DNA of 64,000 nt from Pedobacter jejuensis (GCF_003725795.1 NZ_RBEE01000045.1:1-64000); one strand, 5' to 3'; shown: positions 15,472-25,674, numbered from the stretch's first letter. Numbers and translations are program-made. The notes: generated by a model from the letters alone, not told the origin.

Positions 15472-16440
15472 GAGAATAAGGATAAAGGAACAAAGATTAA
15501 AGACTAAATTCTCAAGCCCTTATGCGCTTAGCCGTTAATTGTAGCACTTTCACTGCCCTATAGACCCGATTGAAGTGAGCACGGAGCCACAGCTTTTTCT
15601 GCTGTGTGCGAAGTAAAACGGAAAGCGGGAACAAACTTTAATAGATGCACAAAAATTGCTCTTCTAATTTTGAAAATGAGCTTTTCTAAAGGAATCTGGC
15701 GAAATTTTATAGCATAAACCTCCAGAGCAAGGATGTAGGAACAAGGATTATAGATTTAATTTGCACTCTTAATTGTTAATCTTACCACTTTCATTGCCTT
15801 ATAGACCCGATTGAAGTGAGCACGGAGCCACAGCTTTTTCTGCCGTGTGCGGAGTAAAACGGAAAGCGGGAACAAACTTTAATAGATGCACAAAAATTGC
15901 TCTTCTAATTTTGAGAATGAGATTTTCTAGAGAAATCGGGTGGAATTATTTAAGCTTAAAGAGTGAATAACGATAAAGGAACGAAGATTAAAGACTAAAT
16001 TCTCAAACCTTTAGTCGCTTAGCCGTTAATCTTAGCACTTTCACTGCCTTATAGACCCGATTGAAGTGAACACGGAGCCACAGCTTTTTCTGCTGTGTGC
16101 GGAGTAAAACGGAAAGCGGGAGCAAACTTTAATAGATGCACAAAAATTGCTCTTCTAATTTTGAAAATGAGCTTTTCTAAAGGAATCTGGCGAAATTTTA
16201 TAGCATAAAGCTCCAGAGCAAGGATGTAGGAACAAGGATTATAGATTTAATTTGCACTCTTAATTGTTAATCTTCACTTTCATTGCCCTATAGACCCGAT
16301 TGAAGTGAGCACGGAACCACAGCTTTTTCTGCTGTGTGCGGAGTAAAACGGAAAGCGGGAACAAACTTTAATAGATGCACAAAAATTGCTCTTCTAATTT
16401 TAAAAATAATTCTTTTTAAAGAAATCTTGTAAATCTTAAG
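15472..16440. repeat. Higher-order repeat field: four 136-bp cores in two ~491-bp units
   Basis: Four copies of a 136-bp core start at 15545, 15786, 16036 and 16275. Each contains CCCGATTGAAGTGA, a hairpin CACAGC-TTTTTCT-GCTGTG and GGAAAGCGGGA. Copies 1 and 3 share one left flank (AAGATTAAAGACTAAATTCTC) and copies 2 and 4 another (GATGTAGGAACAAGG), so the field is a duplication of a two-copy unit with a period near 491 bp (15472 and 15963). No coding potential is seen. It fills nearly the whole gap between the Lrp gene and feoB. Confidence 0.88.
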
Positions 16441-16453
16441 AAATCGGCCGAAA

Positions 16454-18559
16454 TTATTTTAGAAGTTGATATGCAATTAAAGCCGCAAAATATGCCATTG
16501 CTGTCATGTATGCCAATTGAATAATCGGCCATTTCCATCCTTTTGTTTCGCGATATACAATTGCAACTGTGCTCATGCATTGCATTGCGAAAGCATAAAA
16601 TAACATTAATGAAATACCGGTTGCAAATGAATATACTGGCAGGTTGGTTCTACTATTTACCGATGCCGCCATTCTTTCTCTAATGGTAGAAGTATCTGCA
16701 TCACCGCCATCTACACTATAAATTGTGGCCATTGTACCTACAAAAGCTTCACGGGCGGCAAAAGAAGTTATTAAACCAATGCCAATTTTCCAATCGTATC
16801 CCAATGGCCGGATTGCGGGTTCTATCCAATGCCCTAAAATACCAACGTAAGAATTTTCTAGCTTTTCGGTCGCTATTAATGTTTTTACGTGTTCTGCTTT
16901 CGCGGTATCGAGCAAAGCCGATTGATATTTATTATCAATGTTTTCGAAGCGGTTTCCTGGACCAAAGGATGCCATAACCCATAAAATAATAGAAATAGCA
17001 ATGATAACTTTACCTGCTTCGAATACAAATGTTTTTGATTTTTCGAACATGGTGTAGAATACGTTTTTCCATCGAGGCATACGATACACCGGTAACTCCA
17101 TAATGAAATACGATTTTTCTTTCGATTTAATGATAATTTTCATTACCCATGCTACCAGAATAGCGGCAACAAAACTTATTAAATACATTACCATTAATGC
17201 TAAACCTTGCAAGCTTATTATACCTAAAACTGTTTTTTGAGGGATAATAAGAGAAATCAACAAAATGTAAACGGGTAACCTTGCCGAACAACTAATAAGC
17301 GGCGTAACCATTATGGTTATCATTCTATCTTTCCAGTTTTCTATATTTCTGGCAGCCATTATCGATGGAACTGCACAAGCTAGACCTCCAATCATTGGGA
17401 CAACAGATTTACCATTTAAGCCAACTTTGCTCATGATTTTGTCCATCATAAAAGTAACCCTTGCCATGTAACCTGTATCTTCTAAAATGGATATAAAGGC
17501 GAATAGAATTGCGATTTGAGGTATAAATACAAAGATGCCACCAAGTCCAGCAATTACCCCATCTAGCAGTAAATCGGTTAGCATACCAGCAGGTAAATAA
17601 CTATGCCCGGCTTCTGTAATATAACCAAAACCGGTTTCAATCCAGTCCATTGGATAAGATGACCATGCGAAAATCGCATTAAAAATCACAAATAAAATGA
17701 GGAGAAATATAGCAAAACCCCAAACCTTATGCGTAAGAATGGAATCCAATTTATCACTAAAACTAAATTTTTCTGCAGTTCCCTTATCTATCACTACATC
17801 TGCAAGAATAGTACTAAGGTATTTATAACGGGCAATCGTTTCCGCAGCTTGTAATTTTGATGATTCGAAATGGTTTACCTTTTCAATTTCTTCAATTTCT
17901 AATTGTTCACTTTCTGAAAAAAAGCTTAAATGCTCATGCTGATGCAAAACCTGCAAAGCATAATAGTCATTATCTGTATTAATTTTTTGCTTGACTGCTT
18001 TTATGGCTTCAGGCGCCAAAAAATTTACCTCTACGGCATTGTTTTGGGTAGCAATTTTGTTTGTGTAAGCTACAGCAGTTTTTAATTTATCAATACCAAT
18101 ATTATTTCGAGCTGAGATTGGAATAACCTGAACGCCCAGCTTTGCAGCTAATTTATCTACATGGATATAAATTCCTTGCTTATCAGATAAATCTGTCATG
18201 TTTAATGCCAGAACCATAGGAATACCTAAATCTGCAACCTGAGAGAACAACAACATGTTTCGTTTCAGGTTGGAGGCATCAACAATTAAAACGATAACAT
18301 CGGGGTAACTGCTATTATTTTTATCGGCTAGTACCTGGAAAACAATACGTTCATCGTTACTTTTTGGATAAAGGCTGTAGGTACCCGGCAAATCTATAAT
18401 TTCAGCATCTCTACCTTCAACCAGCTTTGTAAAGCCAGTTTTTTTATCAACTGTTATCCCCGGAAAATTTCCTATTTTTTGATTTAAACCTGTTAATCGA
18501 TTAAACAGAGTAGATTTACCTGTATTCGGATTACCAACTAATGCAACTTTGATATTCAA
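16454..18559 (-). CDS. feoB: Ferrous iron transport protein B
   Basis: A 701-residue inner-membrane Fe(II) transporter. The N-terminal G domain has G1 GNPNTGKS (residues 9-16), the G2 region FPGITVDKKTG, G3 DLPG (56-59), G4 NMTD and a G5-like ISARN. A spacer domain follows, then the membrane core with the two Gate motifs (MVTPLISCSARLPVYILL and AAREAFVGTMATIYS) and a C-terminal helix. It is slightly shorter than E. coli FeoB but complete. feoA lies 9 bp upstream in the same operon. No feoC is visible. Confidence 0.96.
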   Translation of the reverse strand: MNIKVALVGNPNTGKSTLFNRLTGLNQKIGNFPGITVDKKTGFTKLVEGRDAEIIDLPGTYSLYPKSNDERIVFQVLADKNNSSYPDVIVLIVDASNLKRNMLLFSQVADLGIPMVLALNMTDLSDKQGIYIHVDKLAAKLGVQVIPISARNNIGIDKLKTAVAYTNKIATQNNAVEVNFLAPEAIKAVKQKINTDNDYYALQVLHQHEHLSFFSESEQLEIEEIEKVNHFESSKLQAAETIARYKYLSTILADVVIDKGTAEKFSFSDKLDSILTHKVWGFAIFLLILFVIFNAIFAWSSYPMDWIETGFGYITEAGHSYLPAGMLTDLLLDGVIAGLGGIFVFIPQIAILFAFISILEDTGYMARVTFMMDKIMSKVGLNGKSVVPMIGGLACAVPSIMAARNIENWKDRMITIMVTPLISCSARLPVYILLISLIIPQKTVLGIISLQGLALMVMYLISFVAAILVAWVMKIIIKSKEKSYFIMELPVYRMPRWKNVFYTMFEKSKTFVFEAGKVIIAISIILWVMASFGPGNRFENIDNKYQSALLDTAKAEHVKTLIATEKLENSYVGILGHWIEPAIRPLGYDWKIGIGLITSFAAREAFVGTMATIYSVDGGDADTSTIRERMAASVNSRTNLPVYSFATGISLMLFYAFAMQCMSTVAIVYRETKGWKWPIIQLAYMTAMAYFAALIAYQLLK

Positions 18560-18568
18560 ACCGACTAA

Positions 18569-18814
18569 TTATTGAATAATGATAACTGCAGCTTCACTTT
18601 TACGTAAACAAAGCTGATAACCTGCAACGCGGATAGCCATTGGGTCGCCAAGTGGAGCGAACCTTTCTACTTCTACCATTTCACCTGGCAAACAGCCCAT
18701 CTCCATCAATTTGACAGACATTTCTAAATCTGTGAAAGCCATTATAGTTCCTGTTTGACCAACTTTTAGCTGCGAAAGTTTCATCTGCTTCTTGTTTTTG
18801 CCTTCAATCATCAT
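18569..18814 (-). CDS. feoA: Ferrous iron transport protein A
   Basis: An 81-residue SH3-like cytosolic protein needed for FeoB activity. KLSQLKVGQTGTIMAF, EMSVKLMEMGCLPGEMVEVE and APLGDPMAIRVAGYQLCLRK follow the FeoA pattern. The real start may be the Met at residue 11 (MKLSQL), since the first ten residues MMIEGKNKKQ are not conserved. It precedes feoB by 9 bp. No Fur box was identified. Confidence 0.93.
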   Translation of the reverse strand: MMIEGKNKKQMKLSQLKVGQTGTIMAFTDLEMSVKLMEMGCLPGEMVEVERFAPLGDPMAIRVAGYQLCLRKSEAAVIIIQ

Positions 18815-18918
18815 GAATTAATGCTGACAATTAAATGTTGCGCAAGTTACCCTTTCTTTAGATTTATTCCAAATAAGATAGTTAGATTATTGTAGTATTT
18901 AGCGTTGATTATATAAGT

Positions 18919-21681
18919 TTATTTCAAGTTTCTTCGGTTGCCACCACCGCCGCGATTTCTGCCTCCATTGCCATTTTCACGTACATCATCGATATTCTTT
19001 CCACCCATTCTATTTAAGGCATAGGTAAAAGAAAACATAAAGTATCTTTTTAAAACGTTGTAACTAACATCTTGAATGGTATTGTTATTGGCTGTTCTGG
19101 TTATACCTTGGTTTTCATTCAGCACATCATTTATGGCAGCTTTAAGTGTTCCTCTATTTTTAAAAAATAATTTACTGATGTATGTATTTACAAGTGTAAA
19201 ACGAGTGTCGAAACCCTCACCTCTCCCAGTGTTTTGATTGTAATCTGCATCAATAGACCAGCGAATATCACCAGGAAATAAATAACTTATGCTAATATTC
19301 GGACTAAAAGTATAATACCTGGTATTTGAATTGGATTGAACGGAATAAGTTGATTGATTAACGGAACCATTAACGCCAGCTGTTAAATCAAGTTTATCTA
19401 AATTTGATACCAACCTATAACCATTCGTAACCGACCAGCTATTTGTTATATTTCTTATGGCGTTCGTAAAGTTCACATCTCTATCGTAACTACCATTAAC
19501 ATTGATGTGAAAATTAAGGCGGTTTTCATCCATAATTGGTAAACTTAAGGATGATGAAATACTCCCGGCATAAGTACCATTAACGTTTACAGGCAATATG
19601 GCAAGCTTGCCTTGATTTACACCACTTTGAATAAGACTACTACTATTGGCAATTTTGTTTGATGTTTGCGTTAAATTCATATTCACAAATAAGGAGCGGT
19701 TTTTGCCAACAGTAAATGTATTGTAAGCAACTCTTAATGAGTTATTAAACTCTGGCTTCAAATCTGGATTACCAACCGGAATGCTTTGTGTGTTTGTATT
19801 ATTTGGTATGGGTTGTAACTGATTTATGGTAGGCTGATTTGTGCTTCCACGGTAGTTAATGACAAGGCGTTTGCTGTTGCTAAAATTGTATCTGTACATG
19901 GCCGATGGTGTGTAATTAAACACATTTTGCTTTAGTACAAAATTTTGTGTTAAGTTATTATTGTTTCTATCTGTATTTTGAACTGCCAAACCAACATTCC
20001 AATTGTATTTTTTAGCATTACTATTAAAGCTAAATCCGGCAGTATTGGTTAAAATGGTATTTTCGTAAGAATTACTGTAGGTTAAATCAAGCAAATCATA
20101 TTGCAATGTTGATGGATTAAAATTATAAGTAAACCTATCAGACAAATTATGATTATAGCCGTTTTGGTAGTTAAATTCTAAACTTAGTGTTTTAGATAAT
20201 GGTTCGGTGTAAACCAAACGTGTGCTGTTGTTTATTGATGAAGATTTCTGATCGTTAAATTGATTGGTTAATTTTTGAGTTGTAATACCTGCATTAATCG
20301 TGTTATCGGTAATGTTATTATAATTGTCAGCATCACTATTATTTATACTTGTATTGAGATTCAAGGAGAGCGTTCTACCTCTGCGTTTAAATTTGCGCCT
20401 AAGCAAAATGTTATTGCTAATTGATGGGGATGTGCTAGTGTTGTTTAATGACTGAGTACCATTTGTGGTATATGTACTGTAATCTCTGGTATAAATGCTA
20501 TTGTTTAAACTTTCATTGTTGGTATAACTTATGGTTGGCTGAATACGCAAAGATGTTAGTGTATCAATCTTAGTATCAACCATAAAATTAAACCGATGGT
20601 TTAACCTATTAGAAGTGTTGTTTTGATTATTGTTGAAAACAGTTGTGATATCGCCAAGTAAATTTTGAGTAACGCTTTTTCGTAAAACCAAATTCTCTGT
20701 TTTGTTTACAAAATAACTAGCTGTTATTTGGGTTTGGTCGGTGTAAGTATCTGCAAAATTAAAACCCAATGCATTTGTTGTGGTAAGCCCGGTGCTTCTA
20801 CCTCCTGCACCACCGTTTCCGCCCAAACCACCGCCAAAGTTTTGTTTGTTTACATTGTTAAATTGTGCAACAACACTCATTTGTTGGTCTTTATTAAACC
20901 TATTTAAATTAGCATTAATATCATATCTATCATCAGAGCCATAACCAATGCTGCTGTTACCGAAATAACCATTTTTCTTATCTTTTCTGGTGGTGATATT
21001 TATAATCTTTGTTCTCGAACCATCATCAATACCAGTAAATTGGGCTTGATCAGAAAGTTCATCAATCACCTGGATTTTATCCACCATATCGGCAGGAAGG
21101 TTTTTGGTGGCCAACAAAGGGTCGTTACCAAAAAACTCTTTTCCATCTACCCTAATTTTGGTAATTGTTTCTCCCTGCGCTTTTACAGCACCCGATTTAT
21201 CAACTTCAACACCTGGCAATTTCTTTAATAAATCTTCTACAACTGCATTTTCTACCGTTTTAAAAGAACTTGCATTAAATTCTAAAGTATCCCTTTTTAC
21301 TGTGATTGGCGGTATTTCTGCTTTAATCTCTACGGTCTGCAAATCAATACTATTGCCCTCTAAAACAATATTGCCTAAAATAATAATGGGTTTATCTACT
21401 GAGATGATGAAATCCTTATTCACATTTTTTAAGCCAAGAAAAGCTGCATACAAACGGTAAGAACCAGGCTGCAGATTTTTGAATGAAAACGTTCCATCAG
21501 CACCGGTACTACCAGATACCACAACGCTAGAATCTTTTTGACTTTTAATTACAATTGATGCATAATCAATTGCTTTTTTATCTTTTGATTGAATGACACG
21601 ACCACTAACTAAACCAATTTTTTGTTGAGCATATATTAAAGAGTACGAAAAAAGCAACAAACAGGTAAAAAGTATCTTCAT
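18919..21681 (-). CDS. Outer-membrane beta-barrel protein with carboxypeptidase-like and plug domains (paralogue A)
   Basis: A 920-residue TonB-receptor-like outer-membrane protein. A signal peptide (ILFTCLLLFSYSLIYAQQ) is followed by a carboxypeptidase-D regulatory-like beta domain (residues ~22-105), a plug-like region with VEDLLKKLPGVEVDKSG and DGKEFFGNDPLLATKNLP, and a long barrel rich in Asn, Thr and Ser of the OMP_b-brl_3 type. The tail is Gly/Arg/Asn-rich (GNGGRNRGGGG). It is 144 bp from a close paralogue and separated from it by a terminator. The cargo is unknown; feoAB lies downstream, so an iron link is conceivable but unproven. Confidence 0.85.
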   Translation of the reverse strand: MKILFTCLLLFSYSLIYAQQKIGLVSGRVIQSKDKKAIDYASIVIKSQKDSSVVVSGSTGADGTFSFKNLQPGSYRLYAAFLGLKNVNKDFIISVDKPIIILGNIVLEGNSIDLQTVEIKAEIPPITVKRDTLEFNASSFKTVENAVVEDLLKKLPGVEVDKSGAVKAQGETITKIRVDGKEFFGNDPLLATKNLPADMVDKIQVIDELSDQAQFTGIDDGSRTKIINITTRKDKKNGYFGNSSIGYGSDDRYDINANLNRFNKDQQMSVVAQFNNVNKQNFGGGLGGNGGAGGRSTGLTTTNALGFNFADTYTDQTQITASYFVNKTENLVLRKSVTQNLLGDITTVFNNNQNNTSNRLNHRFNFMVDTKIDTLTSLRIQPTISYTNNESLNNSIYTRDYSTYTTNGTQSLNNTSTSPSISNNILLRRKFKRRGRTLSLNLNTSINNSDADNYNNITDNTINAGITTQKLTNQFNDQKSSSINNSTRLVYTEPLSKTLSLEFNYQNGYNHNLSDRFTYNFNPSTLQYDLLDLTYSNSYENTILTNTAGFSFNSNAKKYNWNVGLAVQNTDRNNNNLTQNFVLKQNVFNYTPSAMYRYNFSNSKRLVINYRGSTNQPTINQLQPIPNNTNTQSIPVGNPDLKPEFNNSLRVAYNTFTVGKNRSLFVNMNLTQTSNKIANSSSLIQSGVNQGKLAILPVNVNGTYAGSISSSLSLPIMDENRLNFHINVNGSYDRDVNFTNAIRNITNSWSVTNGYRLVSNLDKLDLTAGVNGSVNQSTYSVQSNSNTRYYTFSPNISISYLFPGDIRWSIDADYNQNTGRGEGFDTRFTLVNTYISKLFFKNRGTLKAAINDVLNENQGITRTANNNTIQDVSYNVLKRYFMFSFTYALNRMGGKNIDDVRENGNGGRNRGGGGNRRNLK

Positions 21682-21770
21682 CAGGTTAAATGTGTTTCTC
21701 AGTTAGGACTTCGAAGCTACATTATGGTTTGTTTTACAGAAGTAACAATTGAAATACATTTATTCTACAC

Positions 21771-21807
21771 AAAAAAAGGTCTGCCTAAATAAATAGCCAG
21801 ACCTTCA
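21771..21807 (-). terminator. Intrinsic terminator between the two barrel genes
   Basis: On the minus strand AAGGTCTG and CAGACCTT frame a loop of about 14 nt and lead into seven Ts, about 20 bp after the stop of the upstream paralogue. Confidence 0.85.
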
Positions 21808-21825
21808 TAAGTTTTTAAAGCCTGA

Positions 21826-24633
21826 TTAAAATCTCATGCGTGGCGCACCTTGTCCACCCATTCCAGGCATTTGTACATCGTTACCAATATTACGACCACC
21901 AATGCGGGTTAGTGAATAGGTGAAAGAGAACATGTAGTAACGTTTCAATACATTGTAATTTAAATCGGTAATTGTGTTTGCAGTTGCGGTACGACTAATC
22001 CCTTGATTTTGATTTAACGCATCATTCACAGCAACTTTAAATGTACCACGGTTTTTAAAGAATTGACGACTTACGTAAGAATTAACAATGGTATATTCTG
22101 TATTAAAGCCTTCACCACGACCAGTGTTTTTAAAGTAATCCAAATCAATTGCCAAACGAATATTTAAAGGCAATACGTAAGAAATATCAAAACTTGGATT
22201 TATGGTATAAAACGTATTATTTGAATTTGGCTGAGCAGAATAAGTAGCGTTTGTTACTGTACCACCAATACCGGCTGTTATGTCCCATTTATCTAAATTC
22301 GTTACAAAACGATAAGTATTACCCAAACTCCAGTTATTGGTAACATTATTAACTCCACTAGTAACGTTTGTTCCTTTTGAATATGAACCTGTTAAAGTAG
22401 CATTCAAATTTAATTTGTTGTTCGGAATAATCGGCTGACCTAAAACGACATTCGCGTTACCGCTGTAATTTCCATCAACGTTTATATACTGCGAAGCAAT
22501 TTTACCATAGTTCTCGTCGTTACGGTCTGTAACTTCCGATTGACTTGAGGCAAATGCATTGAAGGTTTGTGTTAAATTTAAAAACACCGCAAAGAAACGC
22601 ATCTTGGCGAAAGCAAAATTGTTATAGCGAACACTTAATGTGTTATTAAACGCTGGCTTTAGATTGGGATTACCAATAATGACAGATTGTGTATTTGTGT
22701 TATCAAGAATAGGTTGAATCTGATCTATAGTTGGTTGTTGTGTTGTACCTCTATAGTTAAGTGTTAATCTTTTACTGTTACTAAAGTTATATCTAAATTG
22801 GGCAGAAGGAGTAAGATTAACAAAATTTTGAGTAAACACAACGCCAGTTGTTAAATTAGTATTTTCTCTGTGTGTTTGCTGCCCGGCCACACCAATATTC
22901 CAATTGTATTTTTTTTGATTAACTGTATAACTTAAACCAGCTGCATTAGTAAGAGTTTGGTTTTCGTAATGATTTGAATACGTATTATCAACAATATCAA
23001 AATTACCAGTTAAAGTATTAAAATTAAGGATGTTTCTATCGGATATACTATTATTAATTCCATTTTGATAGTTCAACTCTAAACTTGTTGTTTTCGATAA
23101 TGGTTCGGTGTAAACAACTCTAGTGTTATTTGTAATGTTATGGCTACTTAAATCGTTTAGCTGATTTCTCAAGATTTGCGAGGCTACACCGTTTACGGTA
23201 TTGTTGTCAAGCGTATAATTAATGTTATCTGAGTTACTATCGTTTATAGCAGTATTAATATTAAATGATAATGTCCGTCCTCTACGTTGAAACTTTTTAC
23301 GTACCAAGATATTATTACTGATTACAGGAGTGGAGTTATTTGTGGTATAACTCTGGCTACCAACAGTATTACCTGTTGAAGTACTTTGCCTAACATAGTT
23401 CTGAAGACTCAAGCCATTGTTTTCTGTGTACGAAATATTTGGTTGAATTTTAATACTTGTGCTTGAATCCAATTTTGTATCAATCATAAAGTTTAATCTA
23501 TGATTGTTTCTATCGCTATTGCTGTTTAAGTAATTATTTACATTTTGAGAAGTGTTGCCTAACAGCGTTTGCGTATTACTGGTTTGTTCGTTAAAAACGG
23601 ATGATTTATTGAAAAAATAACTACCCTGAATTTGGGTACCATCTTTATAAGTATCGGCAAAATTTAAACCCGCAGCATTTGTAGTTGTAATACCACCGCC
23701 GGCAGATGTTCCGCCACCGCCGCCACCACGACCTCCATTTCCACCACCGCCAAAACCATTGCCTTGACCATTACCTCCACCGAAGTTTTGTTTGTTAACG
23801 TTATTAAACTGACCAATAAAACTAAACTGTTGGTCGTTATTAAACTTATTTACATTTAAACTGGCGTCATAACGATCGTTTGTGCCATAGCCAACTGTAC
23901 TATTACCAAAGTAGCCTTTTTTCATGCCGCTTTTGGTTGTGATGTTTAATATTTTAGTTCGAGTTCCATCATCAACACCTGTAAATTGTGCCTGCTCCGA
24001 AAGTTCATCAATAACCTGAATTTTATCTACCATATCTGCAGGTAAATTTTTTGTAGCCAATAAAGGATCGCTTCCGAAGAATTCTTTACCATCTACTTTT
24101 ACCCTTGTAACGGTTTCACCACCGGCTTTAATGCTACCATCTTTGGCAACCTCAACACCTGGAAGTTTCTTTAAAACATCTTCAACTACAGCATTTTCTC
24201 TAACCTTAACAGATTTTGCATCGTATTCTAAAGTATCTTTCTTAACAACAACAGTTGGCACTTGGGCAACAACATTAACGTCATTAAGGTTTAAACCATC
24301 ATCGGCCATAGCAATATCGCCAACGTTTGCTGCAGCTTTTGCTACAGTTACATTTTTACTTGTTGTTTTTAATCCAAGAAATGCTGCTATCACTCTATAA
24401 TTTCCGGCAGGAATATTTTTGAAAGAGAAAGTACCATCGGGATTGGTTTGCCCGGTTGCAACAACACTAGAATCTTTTAAGCTTTTAACTGCGACAGTTG
24501 CATAATCGACAGGTTTTTTGTCTTTGGCATTGATAATTCTACCATTAATCGAGCCAGTGTTTTGAGCGTTTGCGAGGTATCCACAAAAAATAAGAACAAG
24601 AAATATTGCTCTTTGAACGTAAATTTTCATCAA
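21826..24633 (-). CDS. Outer-membrane beta-barrel protein with carboxypeptidase-like and plug domains (paralogue B)
   Basis: A 935-residue paralogue of the protein at 18919-21681, with the same order: signal peptide ending in YLANAQ, carboxypeptidase-D-like domain, plug-like segment VEDVLKKLPGVEVAKDG and DGKEFFGSDPLLATKNLPAD, then an Asn-rich barrel. It carries a longer Gly-rich insert after NKQNFGGGNG (residues ~270-300) and a short tail MPGMGGQGAPRMRF instead of the Arg/Asn tail. High similarity in the plug half and divergence in loops suggest tandem duplication followed by specialisation. The substrate is not known. Confidence 0.85.
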   Translation of the reverse strand: MMKIYVQRAIFLVLIFCGYLANAQNTGSINGRIINAKDKKPVDYATVAVKSLKDSSVVATGQTNPDGTFSFKNIPAGNYRVIAAFLGLKTTSKNVTVAKAAANVGDIAMADDGLNLNDVNVVAQVPTVVVKKDTLEYDAKSVKVRENAVVEDVLKKLPGVEVAKDGSIKAGGETVTRVKVDGKEFFGSDPLLATKNLPADMVDKIQVIDELSEQAQFTGVDDGTRTKILNITTKSGMKKGYFGNSTVGYGTNDRYDASLNVNKFNNDQQFSFIGQFNNVNKQNFGGGNGQGNGFGGGGNGGRGGGGGGTSAGGGITTTNAAGLNFADTYKDGTQIQGSYFFNKSSVFNEQTSNTQTLLGNTSQNVNNYLNSNSDRNNHRLNFMIDTKLDSSTSIKIQPNISYTENNGLSLQNYVRQSTSTGNTVGSQSYTTNNSTPVISNNILVRKKFQRRGRTLSFNINTAINDSNSDNINYTLDNNTVNGVASQILRNQLNDLSSHNITNNTRVVYTEPLSKTTSLELNYQNGINNSISDRNILNFNTLTGNFDIVDNTYSNHYENQTLTNAAGLSYTVNQKKYNWNIGVAGQQTHRENTNLTTGVVFTQNFVNLTPSAQFRYNFSNSKRLTLNYRGTTQQPTIDQIQPILDNTNTQSVIIGNPNLKPAFNNTLSVRYNNFAFAKMRFFAVFLNLTQTFNAFASSQSEVTDRNDENYGKIASQYINVDGNYSGNANVVLGQPIIPNNKLNLNATLTGSYSKGTNVTSGVNNVTNNWSLGNTYRFVTNLDKWDITAGIGGTVTNATYSAQPNSNNTFYTINPSFDISYVLPLNIRLAIDLDYFKNTGRGEGFNTEYTIVNSYVSRQFFKNRGTFKVAVNDALNQNQGISRTATANTITDLNYNVLKRYYMFSFTYSLTRIGGRNIGNDVQMPGMGGQGAPRMRF

Positions 24634-24775
24634 ATTTTAAATATTAGTATTACAAAACTATGCTATCAGACTAAGGGAATGCTGAAAGGTTTGTTAAAGT
24701 GTGTTAAATGTTAGGTAACATTTTAAATACAGCACCAAAATTTATGGTTGGCAATAAATAAATTCTTAGAAATAC

Positions 24776-24901
24776 CTATTTACCTTGCGAAGGATAGGAT
24801 TTGTAATAAACTTTAGGGCAGTTACAGTCTTTTTTAAAAATACTACATCCGCTTAAAGCTAAAACACCTATAATGCAAATTAAACTAATCGATTTTTTCA
24901 T
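24776..24901 (-). CDS. Small lipoprotein (41 aa)
   Basis: A 41-residue reading frame starts with ATG at 24901 and stops with TAG at 24778-24776. It begins MKKSISLICIIGVLALSGC, a signal sequence with the lipobox LSGC (Cys19), followed by a short Lys/Cys/Tyr tail with a CNC motif. It overlaps the vanZ-like gene by 17 bp in another frame, which implies translational coupling. It is the last gene of the maeB-to-vanZ block. Function unknown; its size makes it easy to miss. Confidence 0.7.
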   Translation of the reverse strand: MKKSISLICIIGVLALSGCSIFKKDCNCPKVYYKSYPSQGK

Positions 24902-25304
24902 CAAACTTTAATTTATGTAAAAGTACATAACTAAAAACTGCCATCAAACAGCCTAACATATCACAACCAAAATCCCACCATTCTGCAGAACGATATGTAA
25001 AAACTTTCCATTGCAGTATCTCAATTCCTCCACCTATAACTACACTAATTAGTATAATTTTAAAAATAGTTAAAGTTCTGAAACCAAAATTATGTTGATA
25101 TTTTACTTTACCGTAAAATAGTAAAACAGATAAAACGAAAAAGAAACCCAAATGGGTCATTTTATCAAATCCAATAAAGAAAAAGCCACTACCTTCAGTT
25201 TGTGGCATTTTTAAATTACAAAGCACTAAAATAAAAAGAGTCCAAAAGATGGCCCATTTTTGCTGCTTTAGTGCTTTGTAAAATGTTAATGATTTATGCA
25301 CCAA
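24885..25304 (-). CDS. VanZ family membrane protein
   Basis: A 139-residue protein with four predicted membrane segments and the VanZ-like pattern FIGFDKMTHLGFFFVLSVLL, then GGGIEILQWKVFTYRSAEWWDFGCDMLGCLM near residues 88-120 (read in part). VanZ confers low-level teicoplanin resistance in enterococci, but chromosomal relatives in Bacteroidota have no known role. The start overlaps the end of gcvH by 11 bp and its end overlaps the small lipoprotein gene, so it is part of the same operon. Confidence 0.85.
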   Translation of the reverse strand: MVHKSLTFYKALKQQKWAIFWTLFILVLCNLKMPQTEGSGFFFIGFDKMTHLGFFFVLSVLLFYGKVKYQHNFGFRTLTIFKIILISVVIGGGIEILQWKVFTYRSAEWWDFGCDMLGCLMAVFSYVLLHKLKFDEKID

Positions 25305-25674
25305 CTAAAGATTGGTATGCATCAGCATCTAATAATTGGTCTATTTCAGATAAATCAGATAGTGAAACTTTTACCATCCATCCTTTACCATAAGGATCAG
25401 AATTTACCAATTCAGGGTTATCATTTAATTCAGCATTATGCTCCAATACAGAACCTGTAAGTGGCATAAATAAATCAGAAACAGTTTTAACGGCTTCAAC
25501 TGTACCAAAAACTTCATCTTTTGCTACTTCTGTGCCAACGCTGTTAACATCTATATAAACAATATCACCAAGTTCTTTTTGTGCGAAATCGGTAATACCA
25601 ATAAATGCTTCATTACCTTCTACTTTAACCCACTCGTGGTCTTTAGTGTATTTTAATTCTGATGGGAAATTCAT
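25294..25674 (-). CDS. gcvH: Glycine cleavage system H protein
   Basis: A 126-residue lipoyl carrier of the glycine cleavage system, which shuttles the aminomethyl group between the P, T and L proteins. KYTKDHEWVKVEGNEAFIGI opens the fold and Lys63 in the VEAVKTVSD motif is the expected lipoylation site. Length is normal. It lies downstream of sprA with a 106-bp gap and overlaps the vanZ-like gene by 11 bp. gcvT and gcvP are not in this window. Confidence 0.95.
   Translation of the reverse strand: MNFPSELKYTKDHEWVKVEGNEAFIGITDFAQKELGDIVYIDVNSVGTEVAKDEVFGTVEAVKTVSDLFMPLTGSVLEHNAELNDNPELVNSDPYGKGWMVKVSLSDLSEIDQLLDADAYQSLVGA

Noticed and set aside
18815..18918. Fur box or riboswitch before feoA
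   Set aside because: No convincing dyad or known riboswitch core was seen.
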